DNA of 64,000 bases from Ceratodon purpureus (Eukaryota; Streptophyta; Bryopsida; Pseudoditrichales; Ditrichaceae). Below are positions 1 to 9,684 of the stretch, piece after piece (position 1 is the first letter of the stretch; each line of letters begins with the position of its first letter). The notes below the pieces were generated by a model that saw only the letters and a list, made by a program, of their open reading frames with translations, had not been told where the DNA came from and searched no databases. The translations under genes and the position numbers were made by a program. The stretch lies in contig CM026423.1 of assembly GCA_014871385.1 (NCBI GenBank), forward strand, positions 25,040,739 to 25,104,738, given 5' to 3'.

Positions 1-1440
1 GATCCATTCGGCGTAGTCCGAGGGTGTTGGGGTGTGAATGGCAAGGGGGTGGATCCGTGTCATGGGGATAGCTCTCATGGCGACGCCGGTGATTGTGTTT
101 GGCATCGGTGGGAGGGTGAGGACCGTCCGCGGGTGTTGGGGTGACGGGGTGGAACCCGCGGTCAGCGTGGTCCCCCGTGGAACTGCGTGCATGTGGCCTA
201 CATGTTTGTTGTTCCTCGGGGGTCCTCGGTGCAGTTCATGGCGCGTCCACACGCCGTGTGGTTGTGTGGTGATGCGCCGAGGCCCACGGTGAGCCGCGTG
301 ATATTGAGTCATCTATTCGTGCCTTGGATGGGACCCGGCTCCTCCACGGCAAGCACATTGCCGGGTGTCGCCATGACGGGGGAATGTTGGAATGCGGACC
401 ACTCACCGGCACCCGAGGACATGACGTGGTTGTGGATTTGAAAGGATAGGCCGCACCGGGCTCGGGGAGGGAGACGCTCCTTCCCTGTGTGCCGTTGTCG
501 TGCCAACTCCCCGACGATCCATTCCGGCGTAGTCCGAGGGTGTTGGGCTGTGAATGGCAAGTGGGGTGGATCCGTGTCATGTGGGATAGCTCTCATGGCG
601 ACGCCGGTGATTGTGTTTGGCATCGGTGGGAGGGTGAGGACCGTCCCGCGGGTGTTGGGGTGACGGGGTGGAACCCGCGGTCAGCGTGGTCCCCCTCGGA
701 ACTGCGTGCATGTGGCCTACATGTTTGTTGTTCCTCGGGGGTCCTCGGTGCAGTTCATGGCGCGTCCACACGCCGTGTGGTTGTGTGGTGATGCGCCGAG
801 GCCCACGGTGAGCCGGGTGATATTGAGTCATCTATTCGTGCCTTGGATGGGACCCGGCTCCTCCACGGCAAGCACATTGCCGGGTGTCGCCATGACGGGG
901 GAATGTTGGAATGCGGACCACTCACCGGCACCCGAGGACATGACGTGGTTGTGGATTTGAAAGGATAGGCCGCACCGGGCTCGGGGAGGGAGACGCTCCT
1001 TCCCTGTGTGCCGTTGTCGTGCCAACTCCCCGACGATCCATTCCGGCGTAGTCCGAGGGTGTTGGGCTGTGAATGGCAAGTGGGGTGGATCCGTGTCATG
1101 TGGGATAGCTCTCATGGCGACGCCGGTGATTGTGTTTGGCATGGGTGGGAGGGTGAGGACCGTCTCGGGGGATGTTTGGTTGACGAGGTGGAACCCGCGG
1201 TAAGCGTGGTCCCCCGTGGAACTGCGTGCATGTGGCCTACATGTTTGTTGTTCCTCGGGGGTCCTCGGTGCAGTTCATGGCGCGTCCACACGCCGTGTGG
1301 TTGTGTGGTGATGCGCCGAGGCCCACGGTGAGCCGGGTGATATTGAGTCATCTATTCGTGCCTTGGATGGGAGCCGCCCCCCCCACGGCGAGCAGCCCCC
1401 CGTACGGCGAGCACATTGCTGGGTGTTGCGTGGCGTGGGC
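1..1440. repeat. GC-rich tandem repeat, unit about 519 bp
   Basis: Nearly three head-to-tail units. The landmark gatccattc begins at 1, 516 and 1035, and most of each unit is almost identical to the next. The third unit decays after about 1375, where the text becomes C-rich and stops matching. Several reading frames stay open only because the DNA is GC-rich and repeated; they repeat with the unit and show no protein-like character, so none is called as a gene. The layout resembles subrepeats of a ribosomal intergenic spacer, but no rRNA sequence or recognisable Pol I promoter is present. Confidence 0.9.
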
Positions 1441-2041
1441 AACCCCGGGCTTGGAATGGTGAGAGTAGTTTTGTGATTGATTGGTTAGGTTGTGATGTGT
1501 GATAGCTGGTCATATGTTTTAGGTGGCGAAATCATAATCCTGCCGGGTATTGTCAGGGAATAAATTAGGTGATCTGCATAATGCTGACTTGTAGCGCTTC
1601 TTAGCCTAGTGAATTATTTGTGCGTTATTGAGGACTTGAAGAGTTTTGGAAGCTTTTTCCTCCACGGTTGTTGCTACTGTATAATTCATTTACATTTGTT
1701 TAATCTCCATTGCTATTCCATCTGTGGTTGCAATATTACAGTTTTGCTCTCTTTGGGCTTATATTTCTTGCGTTCTAGTCCTCGTCTAAACTGTTTCTGA
1801 ACTTTTCCGAGGCAATTCCGGTCGACTCTCGAGCCTATATAAGTGCTTGTAAATAAAACACTGTGTTCAAACCTTGCATGGTATACATCTTGAACGCTAC
1901 CTAGCTCTTCGTTATAGACCTTTAATTTCTGTGTAGTAACTTGCGTGGATCCGTGGAAGATGTTTATCCACCTCGTGAACTTGTTAAGTCATATCGAAAT
2001 ACAAGTTATGGAAAGTCACGGTGTCGTAAGGGGTTGCTAGG
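1441..2041. other. Spacer with a decayed fragment of the composite repeat
   Basis: No gene is supported. About 1545-1765 is a diverged copy of the leader of the composite repeat found at 5560-5765, 9905-10090 and 18390-18570. Shared landmarks are a damaged version of the 20-bp palindrome near 1563, the text ggaagctttttcc, and gctattccatc followed by gtggttg. A TATA-like stretch lies near 1836, but no gene follows it. Confidence 0.7.
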
Positions 2042-2061
2042 ATTTAGGTGATCACCTGAAT
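2042..2061. repeat. 20-bp palindrome, family 1
   Basis: ATTTAGGTGATCACCTGAAT is a near-perfect palindrome centred on GATC. It belongs to the family also seen at 4862, 5581, 9926, 16903 and 18409. This copy and the one at 4862 bracket the UPL7 fragment. Confidence 0.85.
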
Positions 2062-2741
2062 CCAACGAACGCAACAAAAATCCTGTACATTCATTTTTTT
2101 CTCCTTTCTTTGGCCACATGACAAATCTTCTTTCTCACTGATCGAGTCTCTCGATGTTTTTCCCGAATATTCGATATACATAGCCGGTTGATTTAATCCC
2201 TTAGGGCCAACATATGGTACATTACAAAAGTAGTCATGGCCATGTGTGTTGTTGTGCTCTACGCCCCCGTACTCCAGGGATTGTTGAAGGAGCGTTCGCA
2301 ATTCTGCTCCTAGGAAACACCTCGCTGCCAACTTGCCAAGCTTGTTGAATACGTGGTTAAGCACTTTGGTGAGGTCATCCCTTAGATCCTGATTTTGAAT
2401 TCAGAAGCCACACATTTGATCATTCCCCGAGACGAGCACTTGAGTCTACCTCCGATTAATTAGTTCATCATGTTGAAGAATAACATCAATAAAACAATAG
2501 AGATTCTTTCTATCCCAAGTGCCTACTTCTTGGAGAACCACTTCGAAGCAATACACTGATTTTAGAGGCCCGGAGCGGCCGAGAAGTGCTCAAAAGATCA
2601 ACTCGATTGCGTGGATTTTACCAGGGCAACCGGAGTACTCAGCTGTATATAAAATGAACAAGTACACAAGTCCGAATTTGACGTTGCTTGACCATGCACA
2701 CAAAACCGCCGACTTGATACAAAAGTAAAGAGGATAATTAC
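2062..2741. other. No gene supported; where the end of UPL7 would be expected
   Basis: On the minus strand this follows the last recognisable UPL7 exon, but I find nothing like the C-lobe of a HECT domain or its catalytic cysteine region. About 2044-2364 is open on the minus strand with a mixed composition that I cannot assign. Confidence 0.5.
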
Positions 2742-4413
2742 CTTGAGATAGACAAGGTTTCGATGAAGCTCAACATCCAAACTAGACAGCTCATCAAGAA
2801 AGCTATATCGACCCAGAAGCTTTGAAACGAAGAGCGGTGAGAAGGAGTATACTACCAGTATCCCCTCATATAATGCTTTCCCAACAATTCAGGCTAGAAA
2901 CTCTAGCATTCGCAATCCATGAACAAGACTTCTAGCAGCAGCGTGAGGAAAGAGCAAGCCCTCCTCTGTCGCCGTTTGAACAAATAGACCATATCTGCAT
3001 ACAACGAGAGATAAGATAAGTCAACCATAGCTGCAGACCATTTGCACCCGTTTGCAACTCACTGCACATCATTAGGCGGATCGACTGCATGGTCTTCCTT
3101 ACTACAAGTTGAACTCTTACCCAGGATCGAAAGCCGCCTTAGCGAGATCGGTGAGGAACTCTTTGAACAATCCACTATAATCAAGGCCTGCCTCCGCAAG
3201 CCCGAGCTCATTGACAAAAGATACATTTATACAAAACTTCAGTTTGGGACCCAATCCATTCAATTGAGCAAATCCATCTTCTACAATATGATCACGACGC
3301 ACAGCTATTTCGATGGTTCCAGGCCCTGGACCTACAGAATCTCCTCCGATCAACTTTAGCAGCTTGTCACTTTGTACAAACTCACGAAATATTTGTACCC
3401 TATGAGGAGATAATTGACTAGTTATTACAAGCATCATAGTAAATAGTACACAATGGCAATATAATCGGATACATAGCAGACAGCAATCAGGCGTAGGATG
3501 AGAAGTGATTTGACACAATTGAGTGTCCTTCAGAACTCATGCTTGTTGCAACCACAGTACCTCTACTCAAGAAACTCGATTTCACGTCACAACAACTAGC
3601 CTTTGATTGTAAGAAAAAAGATACCTTTCTTCGAATGGTAGTACATGAGGAATTGTTGTCAGAATCGCCCCTGAGGCTGGTGCTTGTGAAGAGTCATCGG
3701 TCGTCTCTAGAGCAATAGCGACTTCGTGTGCTCGAGCTACAGCAGCAGTAGAAGGACGAGTACCCATAGCTGGAGCAAGCCATAGGTTAGGAGGGCAGAA
3801 GCTGCGCCGGCAATCCCGTTCATGTAAAGACTTCAAACACTTGGTTGCAACATCTATAAAAAGTGAATGTCTTCGCTTATATGTAGAATAAAATCCATAA
3901 TAAACCATGGTATTGAGCATGGCGGAAATAACCCTTTGTTGTTCCAATGTGGAATGGCTCCTATGCAACCACATACATAATAAATTCTAAAAACATGAAA
4001 AATCCAAAATGAAAGGGTGTTACTCCAACCATGTACAGAAATAAAAAGGATGACGATGCGTTTGACGTTTCAGCAAATTTGGAAATATCACACGGCAGAA
4101 CGGATAGGCAAATAGAGCCATATTGCACGAGCTGACCCGCTACCTGAGGATTGTAAAATTCTTCGTCATCCACCACAACCAGAATATGGGAATAAGCTGC
4201 ACAAAACAGCAATAGGACAGGTAACACGTCCTCTGGCACACCTTCTGGACCCTTCTTAACATTATCCAGTTCGGTCCTGCAAGGTGCAGCGTCCTCTTCT
4301 GTTTCCATATCTCTGCTAAACACAAGATTACCGTCAATCAAGTGTGAATGTCGATCTCTATCTTCAGAGTGCACCAATATTACTTCAAGTACATCCACTT
4401 TCATGTTTTGCAC
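2742..4413 (-). pseudogene. UPL7: UPL7-like HECT E3 ubiquitin ligase, truncated pseudogene
   Basis: Four exons are readable on the minus strand: about 4413-4144, 3960-3625, 3399-3121 and 2994-2742, with GT-AG borders. They encode the stretch running into the HECT N-lobe of plant UPL7: LVVVDDEEFY, then MLNTMVYYGF, ERDCRRSFCPPNLWL and FPFEER-like text, then GLDYSGLFKEFLTDLAKAAF, then KALYEGIL and [11 protein letters not shown]. Family members transfer ubiquitin through a cysteine in the C-lobe; that lobe is absent here, as is most of the N-terminal half. Two further lesions are visible. An extra C near 3951-3952 shifts the frame inside the CCATTC/ACATTG context, and a TGA at 2889-2891 stands where the family has arginine (phase as in G-R-V-V-G-K-A). 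This is therefore a dead gene fragment. The family call rests on memory of UPL7 and is strong. Confidence 0.85.
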
Positions 4414-4837
4414 GAAAGCCTATCTAATTTTACACCACTTCGTACAAGATTAAAGTCCAAGTCGGCTGATGCCAATTCAGTACTCAGCTCATTTGATTAA
4501 TATTCAAGGATAAGTATTGTCTTCGTCAACTTCAAGAATGGATCTAAGGAACTAAAATTACCAACAACACTGCAAAAAAATCGAAAATGTAAAGCAGAGT
4601 GATAAGCAAGGCAGAGGGTTCTCCATACTTCTAGATTAATTATTCCTTTCACAATATACCTTATTGCTTCCAATATGTCAAGAGGCCTACTTGATTCACC
4701 ACTCCTGCCTGGTCTATTCGACATCATCCTTCCGTCCGCTCTGATTCCATCAGCTGATCTTCGAGGAGGCTCCAAATCAAGGCCATTATAACCTCTATTT
4801 GATCCACTTCCCTCAATAACGCAGAATCAATTCACTC
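4414..4837 (-). other. Possible further UPL7 exon remnant, otherwise nothing
   Basis: About 4625-4775 is open on the minus strand and reads SRPLDILEAIRYIVKGIINL, which could be the exon before the UPL7 fragment. A splice that keeps the frame could not be found, so it is not joined to the pseudogene. The rest of the interval shows nothing recognisable. Confidence 0.3.
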
Positions 4838-4985
4838 GGCTAAGGAGTGCTACTTGTCAGCATTAAGGAGATCACCTAAATTATTCCTTGACAATACACG
4901 CCGGATTATATTGTCGCCACCTGGAATAGTCCGCTCTGTGTCTATCTATTGAAGTCTAATACCACGGAACCTTATATGGTCATCA
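4838..4985 (-). repeat. Inverted piece of the composite repeat
   Basis: This stretch is the reverse complement, with scattered differences, of about 18310-18440. The order of landmarks (cggctaaggagtgctac, the palindrome, ttgtcgccacc, gtccgctctg) is exactly reversed. Directly after it, at 4986, the repeat continues in the forward direction. Confidence 0.85.
4862..4881. repeat. 20-bp palindrome, family 1 (inverted copy)
   Basis: attaaggagatcacctaaat is the family 1 palindrome read from the other strand, with one arm slightly decayed. It lies on the far side of the UPL7 fragment from the copy at 2042. Confidence 0.8.
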
Positions 4986-5580
4986 ACTGCCAAGAAGCAC
5001 CCGTTGTATTGCGTGAGTAGGCTCATAAACATTGAGGCTTCCAGCTTCTTTTACCTCCTGAGGGGGAATTCATTTTTGACACAAAAAATACAAGATGCGT
5101 TCCAATCTACATCCTGGAACTAAGGTTGGCCTATGTACACAAACATGAGAGCAATACTACAGCATGCTCCTCGCTGTATTTATCACGGAATCCATCACTT
5201 GCGGTTGGAGGTCGACATCGAGCTTGATTTCCCAACCCCGCTTCAGCCTTGTTGAGCATCGTGATGCTTCATTGCAGCTTCAATCGCCTACGCCTCTTGC
5301 ACGTCCGGGTCATTGTACAACTTTCCTACGTTAGACTCCGTGAAGTTCTTGGAGCCCCCGGAGGACTTATAAACCGAGTTGTTGGATGGCTAATTTGACA
5401 GCCATGTTGCTGAAGTGAATCAACATCAAAAATCCAAGTTAGCGAATTAACCTGGCAAAGCGCCTAGACGCGTGTAAATCTAAACTCACTCTTTGTTTTT
5501 CATACACATACTTAACCAAAAAGAGACCAAACTAGAAAACTTCCAAGGTCCCGTAATTGAGCGTGTATCGTCAGCGAATG

Positions 5581-5600
5581 ATTTAGGTGATCTCCTAAAT
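5581..5600. repeat. 20-bp palindrome, family 1
   Basis: Exact ATTTAGGTGATCTCCTAAAT in the leader of copy A. Confidence 0.9.
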
Positions 5601-5767
5601 CTTGACGAGTAGCACTCCTGAGCCGAGTGAATTGATTCTGCGTTATTAAGGACTGGAGGGGTCTTGGAAGCTTTTTCCATTGAAGTTGTTGCAGCTCTAT
5701 GGTCCATTCACATTTGTTTAATCTACACTGCTATTCCATCCGTGGTTGTAACGTTACAGTTTTGAAC

Positions 5768-6040
5768 TGCTGACGGAAGGGAGTGCACGGGCCGAAGGGA
5801 GGGCGAAGAGGGAAGACAGGGCGCAGGCGGAAGAGGGGGTGCGGACGGAGCAGCGTGCACATGCGGATGAGGGGCGCCGGCGGAAAGGGGGTGCGGACGG
5901 AGGAGAGTGCGCATACACGAGGGAGGGCGCGGGCGCACGAGCGTACGCGGGGTGGATGAGGGGGGAGCGGGCGGACGAGAGAGGACGGAGGAGTGCACGG
6001 GGGCGGATGAGAGGGCGCGGACACAAGGGAGGCGGCCAAC
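5768..6040 (+). repeat. Purine-rich GC array of copy A
   Basis: Irregular short units of the type gggcggacggag and ggcggatgagggg, almost pyrimidine-free on the plus strand apart from C in CGG. Homologous arrays lie at 10097-10370 and 18585-18845. The strand bias gives apparent arginine/glycine-rich and proline/serine-rich frames, which are rejected as genes. Confidence 0.85.
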
Positions 6041-6059
6041 GGAAGAGCCCTTGGCTGCA

Positions 6060-6890
6060 CCGGTGTGAGCCTCCGGGTGTGATGGTGTCCCCCCAGCCCT
6101 TCGCTGCACTGGTGTGACCCGTTGGTGTGACCCCTCTGCAAAGAAGGTGTGATGGTGTTCCTGCGCGTCCTTTGATACACTGGTGTGACCCCTCGTCGTG
6201 TGACCCGTTTGCGGACGAGGTGTGACGGTGTTCCCCTCAGCCTTTCGCTATAGTCGTGTGACCCAATGGTGTAACTTCCTTTGCAAAAAAGGTGTGACGG
6301 TGTTCCCCACAGCCCTTTGCTACACCCCTGGTGTACCCATTTGCGAAGTGGTGTTCCCACATCCCTCTGCCACACCGGTGTGACCCCGGGACCCGGGTGT
6401 AGGCGGACGGTGTGACGTCGGGGGAAGGGGAGAGTGTAGCGCCGGGTGTAGGCGGACACACGCACACCTCTTCTCCATGACGATACACTAGTGTGACCTT
6501 TGGTGTGGGCGGACACACTCACACCGGTGTGACCTAGGTGTAGGCCAATACACTTACACATCAATTCCATGAGCTTACACGACAGCCCGGGTGAAGGCGG
6601 GCACACTCACACCTCGTCTTTGTGAGGTTACACCAGTGTGACATCGGGTGTGGGCGGACGGTGTGGCGTCGAGTGTAGGCGAACGGTGTAACCCGGGTGT
6701 AGGTGGGCATACTCAGACCTCGTCCCCGTGAGGTTACACCAGTGTGACATCGGGTGTGGGCGGACGGTGTGGCACCGGGTGTAGGCGGGCACACTGACAC
6801 CTCGTCTCCGCGAGGTTACACCAGTGTGGCCCGGGGTGTAGGCCGACACACTTACACTTGTGTAACCCGCGGTGTAGGAGGGGTGTGACG
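6060..6890 (+). repeat. GGTGTGAC/GGTGTAGGCGG minisatellite, first block of copy A
   Basis: Dozens of imperfect short units built from ggtgtgaccc, ggtgtaggcggac and tcgtctccgtgaggttacacc. The first part alternates with cctttgctacac and gtgatggtgttcc segments. The same unit types recur in copies B and C. Confidence 0.85.
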
Positions 6891-6897
6891 GAGGAGA

Positions 6898-7090
6898 GTG
6901 TGCGCTTCGGAGACGATGTTGTCGCTATTTGTAAATGTCGGCGTCGCCGTGTAGTACAAAAAATAGAGCGTCATACACGCTAAAGCCCAAAAACTTGAAT
7001 GAGCAAACCCCGCACCCAAGGTGGCATCTCAGACTCCAAATGAATTCGACCCTAAACCAAAACCCCAAGCAATTCAGCCTCAACAGTGAG
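6898..7090 (+). repeat. Conserved 190-bp block inside the arrays
   Basis: The text from gcgcttcggagacgatg through gcaaaccccgcaccc and ggtggcatctcagac to gaattcgaccctaaac recurs at about 7738-7935, 11512-11720, 19352-19530 and 20622-20830. It is not itself a minisatellite, and it separates the arrays. Confidence 0.85.
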
Positions 7091-7735
7091 ACCCGGGTGT
7101 AGCCCGATACACTCACACCTCATGTCCGTAGAACTACACCCATGTGACCCCGGGTGTACGCGGTTTCAGCTCACACCTCATCACCTTGAGGTTACACTAG
7201 GGTGACTTGGGTGTAGGCCGGCACACCTACACCTCGTCGCCGTGAGGTTACACCGGTGTGGCCCCAGGTGTGGGTGGATGGTGTAGCGTCGGGTGTAGGC
7301 AAACGGTGTCACCCGGGTGTAGGCAGTCACTTACACCTCGTCTCCGTGAGGTTACACCAATGTGGCCTTGGGTGTGCGCGGATGGTGTGGCGCCGGGGTA
7401 GGCGGGCACACCCACACCTCGTCGGTGTGAGGCTACACCGGTGTGGCCCCGGGTGTGGGTGGATGGTGTGGCGTCGGGTGTAGGCGAATGGTGTGACCCG
7501 GGTGTAGGCAGTTACTCACACCTCGTCTCCGCGAGGTTACACCGGTGTAGCCCCGGGTGTGGGTGAACGGTGTGGCGTCGCGTGTGGGTGGATGGTGTGG
7601 CGTCGGGTGTGGGTGGACGGTGTGGCGTCGGGTGTAGGCGGACGGTGTGACCCGGGTGTAGGCGGGCACACTTGCACTGGTGTGACCCGGGGTGTAGGTC
7701 CATGGTGTGACCCGCGGTGATGGAGGGGTGTGACG
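7091..7735 (+). repeat. GGTGTGAC-type minisatellite, second block of copy A
   Basis: Same unit types as the first block, with more copies of the form gtgggtggacggtgtggcgtcg. Confidence 0.8.
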
Positions 7736-7935
7736 GAGGAGAGTGTGGCTTGGACGATGGTGTTGTGGTTGTTTGCAAAGGGTCGGTTTAATGTGCCTTG
7801 CACCAAAGATTATACACTCTAAAGCCAAAAAACTCAAATGAGCAAACCCCGCACCATAGGTGGCATCTCAGACTCCAAATCAGTTCGACCCTAAATCAAA
7901 ACGCCGTGCTTCAACGTTCACGGCATGCATTATCC

Positions 7936-8500
7936 ACCGCCACTATTACAGAGGTGCCACGGCGCAAGAGGCAAGTTTTGATTGGCGGGGAATGGGAGGG
8001 CGAGCCTTATACCGATGGAAAGCTCTTTGAAAAGCGCACAAGATGCGCACAAAATACATGCAAATTGGGCAAAAATTAATTGAGATATAGCTCGCCGAAG
8101 TTCACAGTTAGACGGCGCACCCGGATATGCAACTTTTGCATGCGGAGGAATTAGCGGCCGTGCCTTATACCGATGAAAAGAGCGTGAGAAATCGGTCACA
8201 ATGAAGCCAAGAACGACCGGAATCGGGCACAAAATGGCAGAGATATCGAAGGTGGAAGTTGGCGGCAACACGGCAATTACAATGAAAATGTCGCATTTGA
8301 CTCGCACCGAATCCGTGAACGAAAATTAGATGGTTGGAAAGAGCTCACAAAATCAGTAAAGACTGACCTTTGAAACACTCAAATCGCACAAGATATGAGG
8401 GAGAAAATGCACCCTAAACATTGGTGTGGCACGCGGGGTACACGAGTGCGGTGTACCTCACGGAATGCACTGCAGTCCGGTCCCCTGTTAACATAGGACA
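7936..8500 (+). repeat. 550-bp tail of copy A, shared with copy C
   Basis: Runs from about gccaccgccac through ttttgattggcggggaatg and aacgaccggaatcgggcac to ccggtcccctgttaacatagg. A close copy occupies about 20840-21385. Copy B lacks it. Inside the tail, the phrase gcgagccttataccgatgg occurs twice, about 165 bp apart, so the tail itself contains an older internal duplication. Confidence 0.8.
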
Positions 8501-8554
8501 GTGTTGATATGTTCATGAGGGAGGAATTGATGCATTGTGCACATGTCCTGGGTC

Positions 8555-8974
8555 CATCGGGGGATCCCTCGATGCGTCGGTATCCCTATCTCATCCTGTT
8601 GTTACGGCAGAGCATCGGGGGATCTCCCGATGACCCACTCACTTGAAACCATATTCATAAAACATAAACTAAAAACCTAGGTAACCTCACCCTGGACGAT
8701 ACACTGTATGGACAGTGCTGATTGCATTTGGGATCCCTTAATGCTTAGGTATCATATCCTTGGTCCATCGGGGGATCCCGCGATGTGTTGGTATCCCCTT
8801 CCCATCCTGAGGGTATGGCAGAACATCGGGGGATCTCTCGATGACCTCATTGCCCCTTTCGTCCCTCTGTTTTTTATTTTTTATGGTCCTTCTAGATAGT
8901 TGTTGTCCTGTAAGTAATGCGCATAGCCCCTCACGCCTGTGTATGAATCGTAGTCATCGAGAGATCCCCCGATG
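8555..8974. repeat. Cluster of five 20-bp palindromes, family 2
   Basis: Copies at 8555-8574, 8613-8632, 8766-8785, 8824-8843 and 8955-8974 follow CATCGGGGGATCTCCCGATG with one to three changes each. They come in two pairs of similar spacing (58 bp each), followed by a fifth. Each is centred on GATC, as in family 1, and shares the core GG-N-GATC-N-CC. No gene is seen around them. Confidence 0.85.
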
Positions 8975-9684
8975 ATCCGATTTGTATAACTCTTAATTGA
9001 TTTGGAGCAAGAATTTGACCAACAGTGGTGTGTGTCTGTTCTGCAGGGAACAACAAGTACTGGAACCACTAGGTGACCACAGACCCGTGAAGCTGTATCC
9101 CTTTATCGATAGATCATAATCCTCGATGACAGACGCAGCGGCTTCTGGAGGCCGCTTACCCAACCGCTTCCGAGCGCCTCTCCCATCCCAATTCTTCCCA
9201 TAGTGTGTGACTACTATCTTCAGGGACGCGTCCACCAGCGACTCTGCATTCACGGAAAAGAAAATCCCATCCCTCAACACCAAGGAATCCGACACAAATT
9301 CTAAAAGCTTACGCCACCTGTCTTCCAATTCAATACCAAACCAACTTCCGAACCACCGAGACCCAATTCACAACCTAATCCTTGCTCATCTCACCCCCCC
9401 AAAAAAAAAAAAAAAAAAAAAAAAAAAACAACCCAAGACGTCGTCAAACCCAACTCAAACTAGAGAATCCCCTCACGAAACACAATCTAGTACAATCCCG
9501 GAACCTACACCAAAACTCCAAACACTCCATCCCACCTTACAACCCCACTTACTCACATCCTCTTCAAAAAGACACATAATCCTTGTACCAACACAAAAGA
9601 AAACCCCATCTCCACATCGAAACTCTTCTCCCAACAGTCTAAGCCCACTTATGAGAAGCTTCAAATATGTCAAAATACATGGTT
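8975..9684. other. No firm gene; contains a run of 28 A
   Basis: Two minus-strand open stretches (about 9328-8993 and 9718-9473) encode vaguely similar text (LRDGIFFSVN and CGDGVFFCVG). They are separated by a homopolymer, C7 then A28, at 9394-9428. I cannot assign them, and they may be decayed coding sequence. Confidence 0.35.

Larger units (their letters stand above)
4986..8500 (+). repeat. Composite repeat, copy A
   Basis: Order of parts: leader (about 4986-5767), purine-rich GC array (5768-6040), GGTGTGAC minisatellite (6060-6890), a conserved 190-bp block (6898-7090), more minisatellite (7091-7735), the 190-bp block again (7738-7935), and a 550-bp tail (7936-8500). The leader matches 17785-18580 over long stretches, for example gttggatggctgg-like text, gacagccatg and ccaagttagcgaat. 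No gene is supported. Long open frames on the minus strand, up to 291 codons, are low-complexity translations rich in H, P, R and T and are artefacts of the repeats. Confidence 0.85.

Noticed and set aside
1-1440. Ribosomal DNA intergenic spacer
   Set aside because: The repeat style fits, but no 25S or 18S sequence, no terminator and no recognisable Pol I start were found.
5731-6606. Long open frame on the minus strand (291 codons), and similar ones at 10080-10667, 11173-11598, 18527-19132, 19572-20123 and 20300-20699
   Set aside because: They lie wholly in GC-rich minisatellites, translate to low-complexity H/P/R/T text that repeats with the DNA unit, and are open in several frames at once.
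7936-8500. Open frames in the shared tail of composite copies A and C
   Set aside because: They are short, differ between the two copies, and the DNA is conserved as a repeat rather than at the protein level.
9401-9428. A28 tract as the tail of a LINE, SINE or retrocopy
   Set aside because: No target duplication and no recognisable SINE, LINE or processed gene body precedes it; it follows a C-run and looks like simple slippage.
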